The notes: generated by a model not told the origin, from the letters alone. A stretch of DNA of 64,000 nt from CAZLDI01 sp964558415 (GCA_964558415.1 CAZLDI010000004.1:1-64000); one strand, 5' to 3'. Positions 15,179-24,482 are shown, counted from the first letter of the stretch. Program-made: numbers and translations.

Positions 15179-15238
15179 GCTCGAATATGGTAGCACAGGC
15201 GGGGCCTGGCCACGCCCGGACCGGGCGTCGGTGGCCCG

Positions 15239-16450
15239 TTAGCGGATGACTTCTCGGGTCTTGAGCTCTTCTATCTGCTGCGCGGAGAAACCGAGGAGCT
15301 CGCCGAAGACGTAATCGTTGTCCTGGCCCATGACGGGCGCCGCGCGCCAGACCTCGTTCGGAGTCTCGGACATGCGCCACGGGATGCCCGCGTGCTTGCG
15401 GACACCTACTTCAAGGTGCTCCTTCTCCACGAAGAAGCCCCGCTCTGCCAGGTGCGGGTCCGCATCGAGCTCGCGGTTCATCAACGGGGCAAAGGCGGCG
15501 ATGCCCGCCTTCTGGAGTCGGTGTGTGGCCTCGATGGCATCTTGTCCGCCCGACCACGCCTCCACGGCTGCGTCTAGCGCGTCCTCGTTCGCCTTGCGGT
15601 CGTCGAGCGTTCGGTAACGCGCATCGTCGGCGAGTGCCGGTGTTCCCATGACTTCGCAAAGCGCGCGCCACTCGGCATCGGATCCGCAGGCGATGCTGAT
15701 CCAGCGGTCCTCGCCCGCGCAGCGGAACACTCCGTGTGGGGCCATGTTGGGCACCCGATTGCCGCTGCGAGGCGGCGGCGCGCCGTTCATCGCCTGCTCC
15801 ATGAAACCCGCGCCGAGGAGGGTCATCGTGGCCTCCCACTGAGACATGTCGATGTACTGTCCCTTTCCGGTCCGCTCCCGATAAAGGAGGGCGGCGAGGA
15901 CCGCGAAAGCGGCGTGCAACCCTGCGTTCGGATCGCCATAGGACATGCCGACGTGCATCGGCTGCCAGCCCGCGTATCCGGTGAGCTGGGACATGCCGGA
16001 CAGCGGGACCTGCGCCGGACCGTAGGACACGAAGCCGGAGTCCGGGCCCGTCTGACCGTACCCGCCCATGCTGATCATGACCAGGTCCGGCTTCAGCTTG
16101 CGGAGGGCCTCGTAACCAACACCGAGTCGATTGGCGATGCCGCCGGCGAAGTTCTCCGCGGCCACATCGCTCATCACGACAATCTTGCGGGCGATCTCGA
16201 TGCCTTCGGGCTTCGATATGTCGAGCGTCACGCTGCGCTTGCCCTGGTTGTACTGGTTGAAGTAGCCCGAGCGGTTCGGATTCGGCTGGCCGCCCGGCCA
16301 GGGCGGCAGCATCCGCAGCGTGCAGATCCGGCGCGTGGACTCCATCCGAATCACTTCCGCTCCCATGTGAGCAAGCTGCATCGTGCAGGTGGGACCCGCC
16401 CAGACCCAGGTGAAATCAGCGACGCGGACGCCCGCGAGTGGGCCGGGCAT
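15239..16450 (-). CDS. Type III CoA-transferase (CaiB/BaiF)
   Basis: 403 residues. Moves CoA between carboxylic acids through an aspartyl-CoA thioester. Seen: PLAGVRVADFTWVWAGP opening, MGAEVIRMES, VTLDISKPEG, the GKGQYIDMSQWEA segment holding the expected catalytic aspartate, and a C-terminal GQDNDYVFGELLGFS. It starts one base after the stop of the next CoA-transferase, so the two are made together and may form a heteromer in which this subunit carries the aspartate. Substrate unknown. Confidence 0.95.
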   Translation of the reverse strand: MPGPLAGVRVADFTWVWAGPTCTMQLAHMGAEVIRMESTRRICTLRMLPPWPGGQPNPNRSGYFNQYNQGKRSVTLDISKPEGIEIARKIVVMSDVAAENFAGGIANRLGVGYEALRKLKPDLVMISMGGYGQTGPDSGFVSYGPAQVPLSGMSQLTGYAGWQPMHVGMSYGDPNAGLHAAFAVLAALLYRERTGKGQYIDMSQWEATMTLLGAGFMEQAMNGAPPPRSGNRVPNMAPHGVFRCAGEDRWISIACGSDAEWRALCEVMGTPALADDARYRTLDDRKANEDALDAAVEAWSGGQDAIEATHRLQKAGIAAFAPLMNRELDADPHLAERGFFVEKEHLEVGVRKHAGIPWRMSETPNEVWRAAPVMGQDNDYVFGELLGFSAQQIEELKTREVIR

Positions 16451-16451
16451 G

Positions 16452-17660
16452 CTAGATGATCCCTTCCGCCTGCAGTGCGGCCATCTCCGACGACGATAGG
16501 CCGAGCCGCCCGCCGAATACGGCTTCGTTGTGTTGGCCGAGCGTGGGCGCTGGAGAGCGGATCTCCCAGGGCGTCTGGCTGAGCTTGTAGGGGGCGCCGG
16601 GCTGCGTGATCGTCCCCGCCTGCGGGTAAGCGATGTTGACGAAGAATCCGCGCGCCTTCAGGTGCTCCGAGTTCACGAGGTCGGACAACGTGGAAGCAGG
16701 GGCAAACGGCACGCGCTTCGCCTGCGCGGCGCGGTAGAGGTCATCGGTGTTCCACTGGCTCACCCACTCCTCCATGAACGGCCGCAGCGCGTCCCAGCTG
16801 GCGGCGCGGATGAAGCGGTTGGCGGCGACGTCCCACTGGGTCCACTCCGGGGTCTCCATCAGCTCCACCAGCGCTTGCCACTGGTGTTCTTCGATGCAGA
16901 GGGTGAATATCCAGCCCCCGTCCTTGCACTGGAAGAAGTCGATCGGTTGTATGGGCCGCTGGCCCCAGCGGACGACCGGGATCTCCAGGTACGACCACAT
17001 GGCGAACGTCATTTCGAGGATGGCAGTGATGCACTCCTGCGCGGACACTTCGACGTGCTGGCCCTTGCCGGTTCGCCCGCGCGAGAACAGCGCGCCCATC
17101 GTGGCGACGGCGGCGTTGACGCCGGCCTGCAGCGCGCCCTGGTCGCCGAACGGGCGCAACGGCGGCATCTCTGGGTGGCCCGGCCAGCCGTTAAGCCACA
17201 TCCAACCACCGGCGCTGAGCGTCGTGATGTCGTACGCCTTGTAGTCACGGTACGGGCCCGTTTCGCCGAACGGCGAGATGCAAGTCATCACTGCGTTCGG
17301 GTTGAGCGAGCGGAGCCGGTCGTGGTCCAGGCCGAGCGCCGATAGTTGCAGCGGCGGGAAGTCGTGCACGAAGACATCCACCTGCTTCAGCAAGCGCTCA
17401 AGGATGTCGCGACCCTTCGCCTGCGTCAGGTCCAGAGTGACACCCTGCTTATTGCAGTTGAAGTAGAGAAAGGTGCCGCTCTTCTCCAGATGTGGCCGGC
17501 CCCCTGGGAACGGACCAAGGGAGCGCGCCGGGTCGCCGGCCGGTGGTTCGATCTTGATCACGTCGGCGCCGAGGTCGGCCATGAGCTTCGCGGAATATGC
17601 GGCGGCGCCGGCGCCGCCGGCCTCGACGACGGTGAGGCCTTCGAGTGCTCGCTCTGCCAT
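16452..17660 (-). CDS. Type III CoA-transferase (CaiB/BaiF), Glu at the catalytic Asp position
   Basis: 402 residues, family length. LADLGADVIKIEPPAGDP and GVTLDLTQAKG are typical. The catalytic-aspartate segment reads GKGQHVEVSAQE, with Glu where VDVS is usual. Partnered directly with the Asp-bearing CoA-transferase one base downstream; paired CoA-transferase subunits of this family occur (for example benzylsuccinate and succinyl-CoA:malate enzymes). First gene of the operon, with its own promoter and only 11 nt between -10 box and ATG. Confidence 0.93.
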   Translation of the reverse strand: MAERALEGLTVVEAGGAGAAAYSAKLMADLGADVIKIEPPAGDPARSLGPFPGGRPHLEKSGTFLYFNCNKQGVTLDLTQAKGRDILERLLKQVDVFVHDFPPLQLSALGLDHDRLRSLNPNAVMTCISPFGETGPYRDYKAYDITTLSAGGWMWLNGWPGHPEMPPLRPFGDQGALQAGVNAAVATMGALFSRGRTGKGQHVEVSAQECITAILEMTFAMWSYLEIPVVRWGQRPIQPIDFFQCKDGGWIFTLCIEEHQWQALVELMETPEWTQWDVAANRFIRAASWDALRPFMEEWVSQWNTDDLYRAAQAKRVPFAPASTLSDLVNSEHLKARGFFVNIAYPQAGTITQPGAPYKLSQTPWEIRSPAPTLGQHNEAVFGGRLGLSSSEMAALQAEGII

Positions 17661-17671
17661 TAGTGGGACAT

Positions 17672-17700
17672 ATCATATTGGCGGCGCAGGGGACAAGCAA
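17672..17700 (-). promoter_or_regulatory. Promoter of the CoA-transferase/monooxygenase operon
   Basis: Minus strand: -35 TTGCTT (17700-17695), 17-bp spacer, -10 TATGAT (17677-17672). Only 11 bases lie between the -10 box and the ATG at 17660, leaving a leader of roughly four bases and no ribosome site. Confidence 0.7.
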
Positions 17701-17856
17701 TGCCACGATCAGGAAGTATTGCCTACAAAGTCGCTGACAGGTCCCGCACATCCTACCGACGCATGCCGGACTCCGGCCTCCCCCTACCTGTGGCGCCTCG
17801 AAGGCGAAGAAGACACGGGCTGGCGGAAGGTCGCCACTCTTCGGTCATAACGCCGT

Positions 17857-18582
17857 CTACGAATAGGTCTGTTTGCCCAATTCTTCATCCTTAAGGAACA
17901 GAAACGGCGCGATGGTTCCAGTGTGCTTTTTCGCCACTGCGCCCAAGCTCCCAATCGTAAATAGCCTCGTGAGGGCACGGGCGAACTTTTCGAGCCTAGC
18001 CACCAGGTCAGTCGCAATCGTCTCGTAGAGTTCGTCCCACCTGGTTGGGTCAACAAGCGTGCCCACCCATTCGCTGTCTTCCTTGAGCACGTCAAGTTCC
18101 AACTTCTTCCACTCTCGTTCAGGTGACGCTATATCGCTGGGCCGCCCAAGCACCACATTGAGGTCGTGGTATCGGGCGGCCTGCCCGAAATTCGATAGCA
18201 TCTCCACCAACCTACGGAGCCGAGGGTCGCCCCTCAAATACTCGATGTCCTTTAGAGCGGCTGGAACACTCTCCACGTAGGCTGGGTTGAAGCAATGCAT
18301 CGTTATCTTGTCCAGAAGGCGAACTAGGTCGTGGCCCTTGCTGCCACCGCGAAAAGTCGGGTCCCTTGGAGATGGGTACTCCCCTGTTTCCTGCAGCGCA
18401 TGCAAGCAGATGATTGTCTTCATCAGCCGCTCAAAGCCGCTCGCCAGTAAGAGCATTGGCAGGTGATAGAAATCATTGGCCGCACCCATTCGCTGAAGGC
18501 GTCCAAGACCTGCCTTGATCAGCTCAACCGAAGTCCTAATCTCTTCGCCGAGAGCCACGTGCTGCTCCACCGTCGCTGTCAT
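17857..18582 (-). CDS. HEPN/AbiV-like helical protein, partner of SIR2-like gene
   Basis: 241 residues, all-helical in appearance. No family recognised with certainty. Features: a helix with SGFERLMKTIICL (E51...K55), a GHDLVRLLDKI segment at 83-93, and QAARYHDLNVVLG at 135-146. The combination E-x3-K followed by GHdL is like HEPN-type proteins found in abortive-infection and nucleotidyltransferase pairs, but a clear Rx4-6H motif is not evident. It lies 54 nt downstream of the SIR2-like gene on the same strand. Base composition is lower in GC than the flanking operons, suggesting transfer. Confidence 0.7.
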   Translation of the reverse strand: MTATVEQHVALGEEIRTSVELIKAGLGRLQRMGAANDFYHLPMLLLASGFERLMKTIICLHALQETGEYPSPRDPTFRGGSKGHDLVRLLDKITMHCFNPAYVESVPAALKDIEYLRGDPRLRRLVEMLSNFGQAARYHDLNVVLGRPSDIASPEREWKKLELDVLKEDSEWVGTLVDPTRWDELYETIATDLVARLEKFARALTRLFTIGSLGAVAKKHTGTIAPFLFLKDEELGKQTYS

Positions 18583-18636
18583 CTAGCTCTGAGTCCTTCC
18601 CGTCTTGCTGTCTCAACAATCCTCAAACGTTGGTCG

Positions 18637-19749
18637 CTATTCAGCCCTCAGATACGACTGACATGAGCGGTAGTAGCTGGCTGCCTTCAAGTTCGCTAGC
18701 TGGACATACCGGAGAACCACCCCAGGTTCGGGGTCAATAATCGACACCTCTTTCAATTTGTCATTAGCGGCAATTGTCCGAGACAGTAGGTTAGCGCTCT
18801 CCCAGTCGTTATTGGGGCAGGAGTAACCAAAGATGACGACTCTGTCTGCTTGGCGAAGGCACGCCTCGGCTACTGCCCAAACTTCCTGAAGGTCGCGATG
18901 CAGGATACCCGATTTATGCACGATTGGCGGCACTATAACGGGAAATGCGAAGCGCCGCCGTTCGTCCGGCCATCTCAACGTCATCGTTGGAAGTAGGTGC
19001 TGTCGCCTGGTCACGTAGATAGGGCGCTTGTCATCGAACAACGCTCGGCGTCCAGGATTCCTAGAATTATGCCTGGAATACCAATTGAGCGAACCATGCA
19101 GTTTCAATACGGCTATGCCAACGAAATCACGATTCTCGCCGAATTGGGCGTCCCCTTTTGGCGGGGCAGTTAGCCGCCCCTTGAAGGGAAGGCGATAGCA
19201 TCCTGGGAAAGCAAACGTCTGCCGACCCAGACGCCCTTGGGTCGTTGCGATCTGATGGAGCGCTTTCTCGATCTGAATGTCCTGGTTGAAACTAATGATT
19301 GACAGATTGCCTGGCTGGACGCCTCGATTTAGATGCTGTGTGACGATGCGGTAAAGGAGCGATAGACGGGTCATGGGAACTTTGTTGGTCGTATCCGCCA
19401 ACCTACCCACAAATGCCTTCACGAGCGCGAGGAAGGCGTCGAAGGCTGGAGCCTCAAGGTTCCCTCCATAAACGTCGGTGTAGATGGCTGCCATTACTCG
19501 TTCGAGGGAATCGTAAGCATCCTCCTCGATATCTTGCCTGTAGTTCCATCGCATGTAGTCGATGACGGGGCGAAGGGCGGCACTATGCGTCTGAGACGCG
19601 GACTTGAAGAAGCCTCGGTCAAGCGGCGGGCGGCGGCGCATAGACTTGCTCATGCAGTCTGCAACCGTGGACCCCGCCCCCAGGACAAGGGCTACTCTGT
19701 CGTTCCGCATGGCGCGCATTGGGAATTGCCGCTGATACGACTCTGGCAC
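18637..19749 (-). CDS. SIR2-like NAD-binding protein, candidate defence effector
   Basis: 370 residues. SIR2-like elements in order: nucleotide-binding LVLGAGSTVA (22-31), LSIISFNQDIQIEKAL with FNQD at 154-157 (the TxNxD-type loop), LKLHGSLNW with His218 as the expected catalytic histidine, and VVIFGYSCPNND at 304-315. This is the arrangement of SIR2-like domains in antiphage proteins, several of which deplete NAD, rather than protein deacetylases: there is no zinc-binding Cys4 module. Starts with GTG; ATGs at residues 11 and 14 are alternatives. Divergent from galK; followed by the HEPN-like gene. Lower GC than its neighbours. Confidence 0.82.
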   Translation of the reverse strand: MPESYQRQFPMRAMRNDRVALVLGAGSTVADCMSKSMRRRPPLDRGFFKSASQTHSAALRPVIDYMRWNYRQDIEEDAYDSLERVMAAIYTDVYGGNLEAPAFDAFLALVKAFVGRLADTTNKVPMTRLSLLYRIVTQHLNRGVQPGNLSIISFNQDIQIEKALHQIATTQGRLGRQTFAFPGCYRLPFKGRLTAPPKGDAQFGENRDFVGIAVLKLHGSLNWYSRHNSRNPGRRALFDDKRPIYVTRRQHLLPTMTLRWPDERRRFAFPVIVPPIVHKSGILHRDLQEVWAVAEACLRQADRVVIFGYSCPNNDWESANLLSRTIAANDKLKEVSIIDPEPGVVLRYVQLANLKAASYYRSCQSYLRAE

Positions 19750-19803
19750 TGATCCGGGGGTCTGTCAAGACGGATGAAGCGACGCCTGCGCAGCCGGAAC
19801 CGC

Positions 19804-19834
19804 TTGGACGAGATCGCGTGGCCACATCTATACT
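19804..19834 (+). promoter_or_regulatory. Possible galK promoter with very short leader
   Basis: -10 TATACT at 19829-19834 lies 10 bases before the chosen ATG (19845); TTGGAC at 19804-19809 is 19 bp upstream of it, a loose fit. No ribosome site precedes the ATG. Confidence 0.45.
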
Positions 19835-19844
19835 GGCCGCAGCC

Positions 19845-20999
19845 ATGAGTGCCGACCAGGGCGCCCTTAAACGCTTATTTTCAGCGGAGTTTGGCCGGGC
19901 GCCCGAACTGGTCGCCGCAGCGCCGGGACGCGTGAACCTGATCGGCGAGCACACGGACTATAACGAAGGGTTCGTCCTGCCCATCGCCATCGATCGCAGC
20001 GTCGCCGTAGCCGCCACGTCACGAGAGGATGGGCGAGTGTGCGTCAGCGCGCTCGACCTCGGCGAGAAGGACGAGTTTCACACGGAGGCACTCGAACCGG
20101 CTCGCGGCACTGGATGGCAGGCGTATGTTCGCGGAGTTGCGTGGGCGCTGCGGGAGCACGGTGTAAGCCTGCGCGGCGCGGACCTGGCGATCAGCGGCGA
20201 CGTGCCGCCGGAGGCAGGCCTGTCGTCCTCCGCTGCGCTGGAAGTGGCGGTCGCCGGTGCGCTCGTGGCTGTTTCCGGTCAGACTGTGGAGCCGCAGGAC
20301 CTCGCGTTGCTGTGCCAGCGTGCTGAAAACGCGTTCGCGGGGGTGCAATGCGGGATCATGGACCAACTGGCTGCGGTCTTCGGCCGCGCCGGCCACGCAC
20401 TATTGATTGACTGCCGTTCATTCGACGTCACGCCTGTCCCATTCGAGCCGGCTGATGAGATGGCTATCGTAGTCGTGGACTCCGGTGTCGCCCGCGATCT
20501 GGCGCAAACGGCCTACAACTCACGGCGTGAGGAATGCCAGGAGGCGGCCCGCCGGCTCGGAATCGCCTCGCTCCGCGATGTCAGCGCGGACTGGCTCAAG
20601 CAACACTCTGCCCGCCTTCCCGAGACGCTCTTTCGGCGTGCACAGCATGTAGTGACGGAAAACGCCCGGGTTCTGGCCGCGGCCGCAGCGCTGCGCGAAC
20701 GCGACCTGGAGCGCGTGGGCCGTCTGATGAACGAATCACACGAAAGCCTCAGAGACGGCTTCGAGGTGTCCTGCCCGGAGCTGGACCTGCTGGTCGAGGT
20801 CGCGCGGAAGAGCGCCGGCGTCCTGGGCTCCCGGCTGACCGGCGCCGGCTTCGGCGGCTGCACCGTGAACCTTGTGCGCCTCGACGCTATACACGTTTTT
20901 TGCGAAACGACGGTCGAGGCTTATAGCGCGCAAACGGGTCTTGGCGCTGCCATGTTCGTCTGCCGTCCCAGCGCCGGTCTGAGGGTCCAACGTGTCTGA
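19845..20999 (+). CDS. galK: Galactokinase
   Basis: 384 residues from the ATG at 19845; the frame extends upstream but the extra residues look non-coding. GHMP kinase motifs: GRVNLIGEHTDYN (28-40, the galactokinase signature), PPEAGLSSSAALEVA (ATP loop), and GSRLTGAGFGGCTVNL near the end. Phosphorylates galactose to galactose 1-phosphate. The downstream alpha-galactosidase starts at a GTG overlapping this gene's end by 8 bp, so the two form a galactoside-use unit. No galT or galE is in the window. Confidence 0.95.
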   Translation: MSADQGALKRLFSAEFGRAPELVAAAPGRVNLIGEHTDYNEGFVLPIAIDRSVAVAATSREDGRVCVSALDLGEKDEFHTEALEPARGTGWQAYVRGVAWALREHGVSLRGADLAISGDVPPEAGLSSSAALEVAVAGALVAVSGQTVEPQDLALLCQRAENAFAGVQCGIMDQLAAVFGRAGHALLIDCRSFDVTPVPFEPADEMAIVVVDSGVARDLAQTAYNSRREECQEAARRLGIASLRDVSADWLKQHSARLPETLFRRAQHVVTENARVLAAAAALRERDLERVGRLMNESHESLRDGFEVSCPELDLLVEVARKSAGVLGSRLTGAGFGGCTVNLVRLDAIHVFCETTVEAYSAQTGLGAAMFVCRPSAGLRVQRV

Positions 21000-23277
21000 C
21001 CTGCGCTTCGAGCATAGCTCACGTGGGCCGTTATTGGAGAACCGCCACCTGCGCGTGACGACGAACCTCCTAAAGGGAACGTTTGACGTCGTGAGCGCAG
21101 GGGCAGAGCGTCCAGCCGTGTGGGAGATAGCGTCCTCCTTCTCCGTTGTAGACGGCGGCGTGCTCTCCAGTCTCGACTCGGGATTCGAATTCGTCGACGC
21201 GGGAGCGATCGAAGACGCCCACGGTCCCGGTCTTGAGATGCGCGTCCGGCGGGCCGGAGCGGATGGTCTCGAGCTGACGGCCTCCATCGCCATGTACGAG
21301 GAGGTTCCGTTTGCCCTAGCGTCGCTTGAACTGAGGAACGACACGAGCGATGCCGTGCGCGTGGCCTGGTTCCGGCCCCTGGATGCGGGCCGGGTGGACC
21401 TGGGAACCCCGGCGCGAGGCTGGCGCTTCTACAAAGAGGGCTGGCAGAACTGGTCCCCGGCGCTCGTGCTCGCCTGCTCCGGCGAAGATATCAACGTTTC
21501 GCCGCCAATCGTGGCGCCGGCGACGCGGCCACCACAGCGAGAGGGACGCTTCGTCTCCGAGCTTGTGACTGCCGTCGTCGATCCGGCGACGAATCTTGGC
21601 GTCGTGGCCGGCTTCGTCTCGACGGCCGACCAGTTCTCGCAAGTATGGCTCGACCGTGACGACGGCACCTTGACCGCAGCCAGCTATGCGGATGGCATCG
21701 AGGTGCCGGCGGGAGGACGCCTCGCCTCCGAGCGGTTGGCTATCGGCCTTACCAGTTCGCCGGTGGCGGCGCTGCCTCTGTTCGGCGACGTCCTGGCGCG
21801 TGAGGCGCACGCGACACTGTGGCCACAGCCGGTAAGCGGGTGGTGCTCCTGGTATTGCTTCTGGCAAGGGGTCAGTGAGAAGGACATCATCGCGAACCTG
21901 GACTTCCTGGCGGCGAACCGCGGGGAGTTGCCGGTGGACTACGTGCAGGTAGACGATGGCTACCAGGCCAGCATCGGCGACTGGCTGACGCCCAATGAGA
22001 AATTCCCTCACGGAATGGGCTGGGTCGCCAACCAGATACGCGAGGCCGGGTTCAAAGCCGGGCTGTGGTTGGCGCCGTTCCTTATCGGCGCGGACTCCCG
22101 GCTCTGGAAAGACCACCCGGAGTGGGCCGTGCAGTACACCCCCGGGCGGCCGTACGTAGCGATGATCAACTGGAATCAAAACTGTTACGCGCTGGACCTG
22201 ACCCGGGCCGACGTGATGGCGTGGTTGGAGCAGGTCTTTCGCACGGTGTTCGATGAGTGGGGCTACGATTACGTGAAGATCGATTTCACGTATGCGGGCG
22301 CGGTTGACGGCATCCGCGCTGACCCGAACGTAACACGAGCGCAGGCCTACCGCCGGGCCCTCGAGATGATCCGGCAGGTCGCCGGAGACAGGTTCATCCT
22401 CGGCTGCGGCAATCCCATAGGGCCCAGCATCGGAGTCGTCAATGCCTCGCGCATCGGCCCGGACGTCGCGCCTTTCTGGCATCCACAGGTCACCGGCGAT
22501 CTCAGCGCCGTCTCCACCTTCAACGCCATCCGCAACGTGATCAGCCGCTACTGGATGCACCAGCGGCTATGGCTGAACGACCCGGACTGCCTCATGGTCC
22601 GCGACTCCGACACTTCCCTGACCCCAGAAGAGATACGCACCCTCGCCACCGTCGTCGCGATGAGCGGTGGGATGGTGCTGAACAGCGACAGCCTGCCGCA
22701 GCTGATAGATGAGCGTCGGGATATTGTGTCGATGATGCTGCCGGTGTACGGACGGGCAGCAGCGCCGTTGGACTTATTCGAGAGTGAGATACCCCAAGTT
22801 CTGGACCTGGGCTGCGGTTCTCACCGCATGGTGGCCCTTTTCAATTGGGCGGACGAGGCGGTGGACGTCCGAATGCCCATTAGCTACGAAGAGACTGCGC
22901 TCGCGTTCGACGTTTGGGAGCGGCGATTCGTCGCCGATTCGGGCAACGACCGCGCGTTCCATCTGCCGGCTCATGGATGTAAGCTTCTCGCCGTGAGAGA
23001 CAAGATGTCGCGCCCGCAAGTTGTTGGCAGTAGCTTCCATCTCCTTCAGGGTGCATGCGAGATCGAGGCAGAGCAATGGGACGGCAACGCTCTTCGGGTC
23101 ACCCTGGCGCCGGTGGCGCGCAAGGAAGGCGCGTTGTACGTGCGGGTTCCCTCGTCGTTCGGTCCTCCTGTGAACGACGGGATGGGAATCGAGCAGATAT
23201 CAGACGAAATCTGGGCGGTGCGGCTGAAGCTGACCGATCGCCACGAGCTGCGCCTCACATTCGGGGAGGCTCGCTAG
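20992..23277 (+). CDS. GH36-type alpha-galactosidase
   Basis: 761 residues. An N-terminal beta-sandwich is followed by a TIM barrel with GWCSWYCFWQGV, DYVQVDDGYQASIGDW, GLWLAPF, the nucleophile aspartate in YVKIDFTYAG, and the acid/base aspartate in RIGPDVAPFW. Releases galactose from alpha-galactosides such as raffinose-type sugars; no signal peptide is seen, so it acts in the cytoplasm on imported sugar. GTG start inside the end of galK. Related plant-type GH36 enzymes can be transferases, but pairing with galK favours hydrolysis. Confidence 0.9.
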   Translation: MSDLRFEHSSRGPLLENRHLRVTTNLLKGTFDVVSAGAERPAVWEIASSFSVVDGGVLSSLDSGFEFVDAGAIEDAHGPGLEMRVRRAGADGLELTASIAMYEEVPFALASLELRNDTSDAVRVAWFRPLDAGRVDLGTPARGWRFYKEGWQNWSPALVLACSGEDINVSPPIVAPATRPPQREGRFVSELVTAVVDPATNLGVVAGFVSTADQFSQVWLDRDDGTLTAASYADGIEVPAGGRLASERLAIGLTSSPVAALPLFGDVLAREAHATLWPQPVSGWCSWYCFWQGVSEKDIIANLDFLAANRGELPVDYVQVDDGYQASIGDWLTPNEKFPHGMGWVANQIREAGFKAGLWLAPFLIGADSRLWKDHPEWAVQYTPGRPYVAMINWNQNCYALDLTRADVMAWLEQVFRTVFDEWGYDYVKIDFTYAGAVDGIRADPNVTRAQAYRRALEMIRQVAGDRFILGCGNPIGPSIGVVNASRIGPDVAPFWHPQVTGDLSAVSTFNAIRNVISRYWMHQRLWLNDPDCLMVRDSDTSLTPEEIRTLATVVAMSGGMVLNSDSLPQLIDERRDIVSMMLPVYGRAAAPLDLFESEIPQVLDLGCGSHRMVALFNWADEAVDVRMPISYEETALAFDVWERRFVADSGNDRAFHLPAHGCKLLAVRDKMSRPQVVGSSFHLLQGACEIEAEQWDGNALRVTLAPVARKEGALYVRVPSSFGPPVNDGMGIEQISDEIWAVRLKLTDRHELRLTFGEAR

Positions 23278-23281
23278 ATTC

Positions 23282-23617
23282 GTGGCGGCGCCAAGAGCTC
23301 TATCTGATAAAGAGGTCGGAGACGGCCTGGCTGAGTTGGACGGCTGGGAACTGCGTGACGGGAGGTTGCGCAAGCAGTATACGTTCCGGACTTTCCTTCG
23401 GGCAGTCGCATTCGTCAACAGCGTGGCTTACATCGCTGAGTCAGCGGGCCACCATCCCGACATCACCATCAACTACAATCGCGTCACGTTGCGCTTGATC
23501 ACTCATAGCGAGAGCGCGCTGACCGACCGGGACTTTTCGCTCGCCGGGCAGATCGACGTCAAACTGGGATCCGGCCTGATGATTGCCCCGGAGCACGACG
23601 AGTCTAAGGACCGTTGA
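23282..23617 (+). CDS. 4a-hydroxytetrahydrobiopterin dehydratase (PCD/DCoH)
   Basis: 111 residues. The family motif is complete: AGHHPDITINYNRVTLRLITH followed about eight residues later by LTDRDFSLA, with the active-site histidines in HHP and TH. Recycles 4a-carbinolamine pterin after aromatic hydroxylation; in bacteria it is also found near molybdopterin genes. GTG start four bases after the alpha-galactosidase stop, so co-transcribed, though no functional link to galactosides is obvious. Its 3' end overlaps the convergent DUF547 gene by 14 bp. Confidence 0.92.
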   Translation: MAAPRALSDKEVGDGLAELDGWELRDGRLRKQYTFRTFLRAVAFVNSVAYIAESAGHHPDITINYNRVTLRLITHSESALTDRDFSLAGQIDVKLGSGLMIAPEHDESKDR

Positions 23618-24482
23618 GCGACCAATCGTAGGGCTGGAAGGCCAATCGCGGGGCCTTGCCGCCACCCTTAAGGCGCTGCCTGACGGGACCTTCTTCGAGG
23701 TAGCTGAGAGCGAATTCGCGCACGCCTCCAGGACCGCCAAAGTCCTTCCCGTACCAGTGAAAGATACGCGAGAAACGCAGGGTCCCTTGCTGGGCGGTCA
23801 CGCCGCCGGCGTTGACGAAATTACGTGCGGCCAGTTCAAGCTGGCTGTCAATAGACGGCGCTTCGTAAGCGGCGATTGGGGGACAGGACCGCGACGCGCA
23901 AACAAGAGCGCAGTGGATGCGCGGATCGAGTTCGGTGATGACGAAGGAGCATCTCGGGTCATCAGCCGCGAACTGTCGAAATGGGATGGCAGGATGAAAA
24001 TGGCGCCGGTTACCGCGGAGAACCCCGTGTTCGATATCGTCAGCCGAGTAGCGCATACCGCCTACTCGATAGGCTGCGCGGCGGAAGAATCCACTATCTT
24101 CTCGCACCGACTTCTTGATAGCGAACGCAATCACCGCGTCCGCTATCAACGCGTTGTAAAGATTGATCCAAAAAGCCAGCTTCTCCGCGCGGGAAGTAAG
24201 TGTAGCGGGATCGAAGGCCGTTAGAGATGCTGCGCGTTCGCGGTAGCGCCGGTAGCTGCCGCTCGCCCGCAGCGCGCGATAGTCGAAGCACCTGCGGCGT
24301 GTGTCATAAGCTTCAGCGGCCATCTCTTTGATCGATATGGAGAGTGCGGCCGCGATCTGAGCGCCCGCGACGGGACCGGCTTCGGTTCCGTCGTTCAGAC
24401 AGGTCCGGCGATCGATTCCAAGGATCCGGTCGAGCGAGGAGTGGTACAGGCGAGCGATGGCGGCGGCGCGTAGAGCCAACAT
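23604..24482 (-). CDS. DUF547 domain protein
   Basis: 292 residues. The DUF547 core shows as KLAFWINLYNALIADAV (around 103-119), then DPRIHCALVCASRSCPPI with the conserved histidine and cysteines, and YEAPSIDSQL. No signal peptide or membrane helix at the chosen ATG. Function of the family is unknown; the fold is transglutaminase/papain-like by some predictions, and the Cys-His pair would fit. It overlaps the dehydratase gene tail to tail. Confidence 0.9.
   Translation of the reverse strand: MLALRAAAIARLYHSSLDRILGIDRRTCLNDGTEAGPVAGAQIAAALSISIKEMAAEAYDTRRRCFDYRALRASGSYRRYRERAASLTAFDPATLTSRAEKLAFWINLYNALIADAVIAFAIKKSVREDSGFFRRAAYRVGGMRYSADDIEHGVLRGNRRHFHPAIPFRQFAADDPRCSFVITELDPRIHCALVCASRSCPPIAAYEAPSIDSQLELAARNFVNAGGVTAQQGTLRFSRIFHWYGKDFGGPGGVREFALSYLEEGPVRQRLKGGGKAPRLAFQPYDWSLNGP

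Noticed and set aside
13886..15193. A 435-codon open frame antisense to the monooxygenase gene
   Set aside because: Arises from high-GC codon use of the real gene on the other strand; no family likeness.
21316..22560. A 414-codon open frame antisense to the alpha-galactosidase
   Set aside because: Antisense shadow with low-complexity composition.
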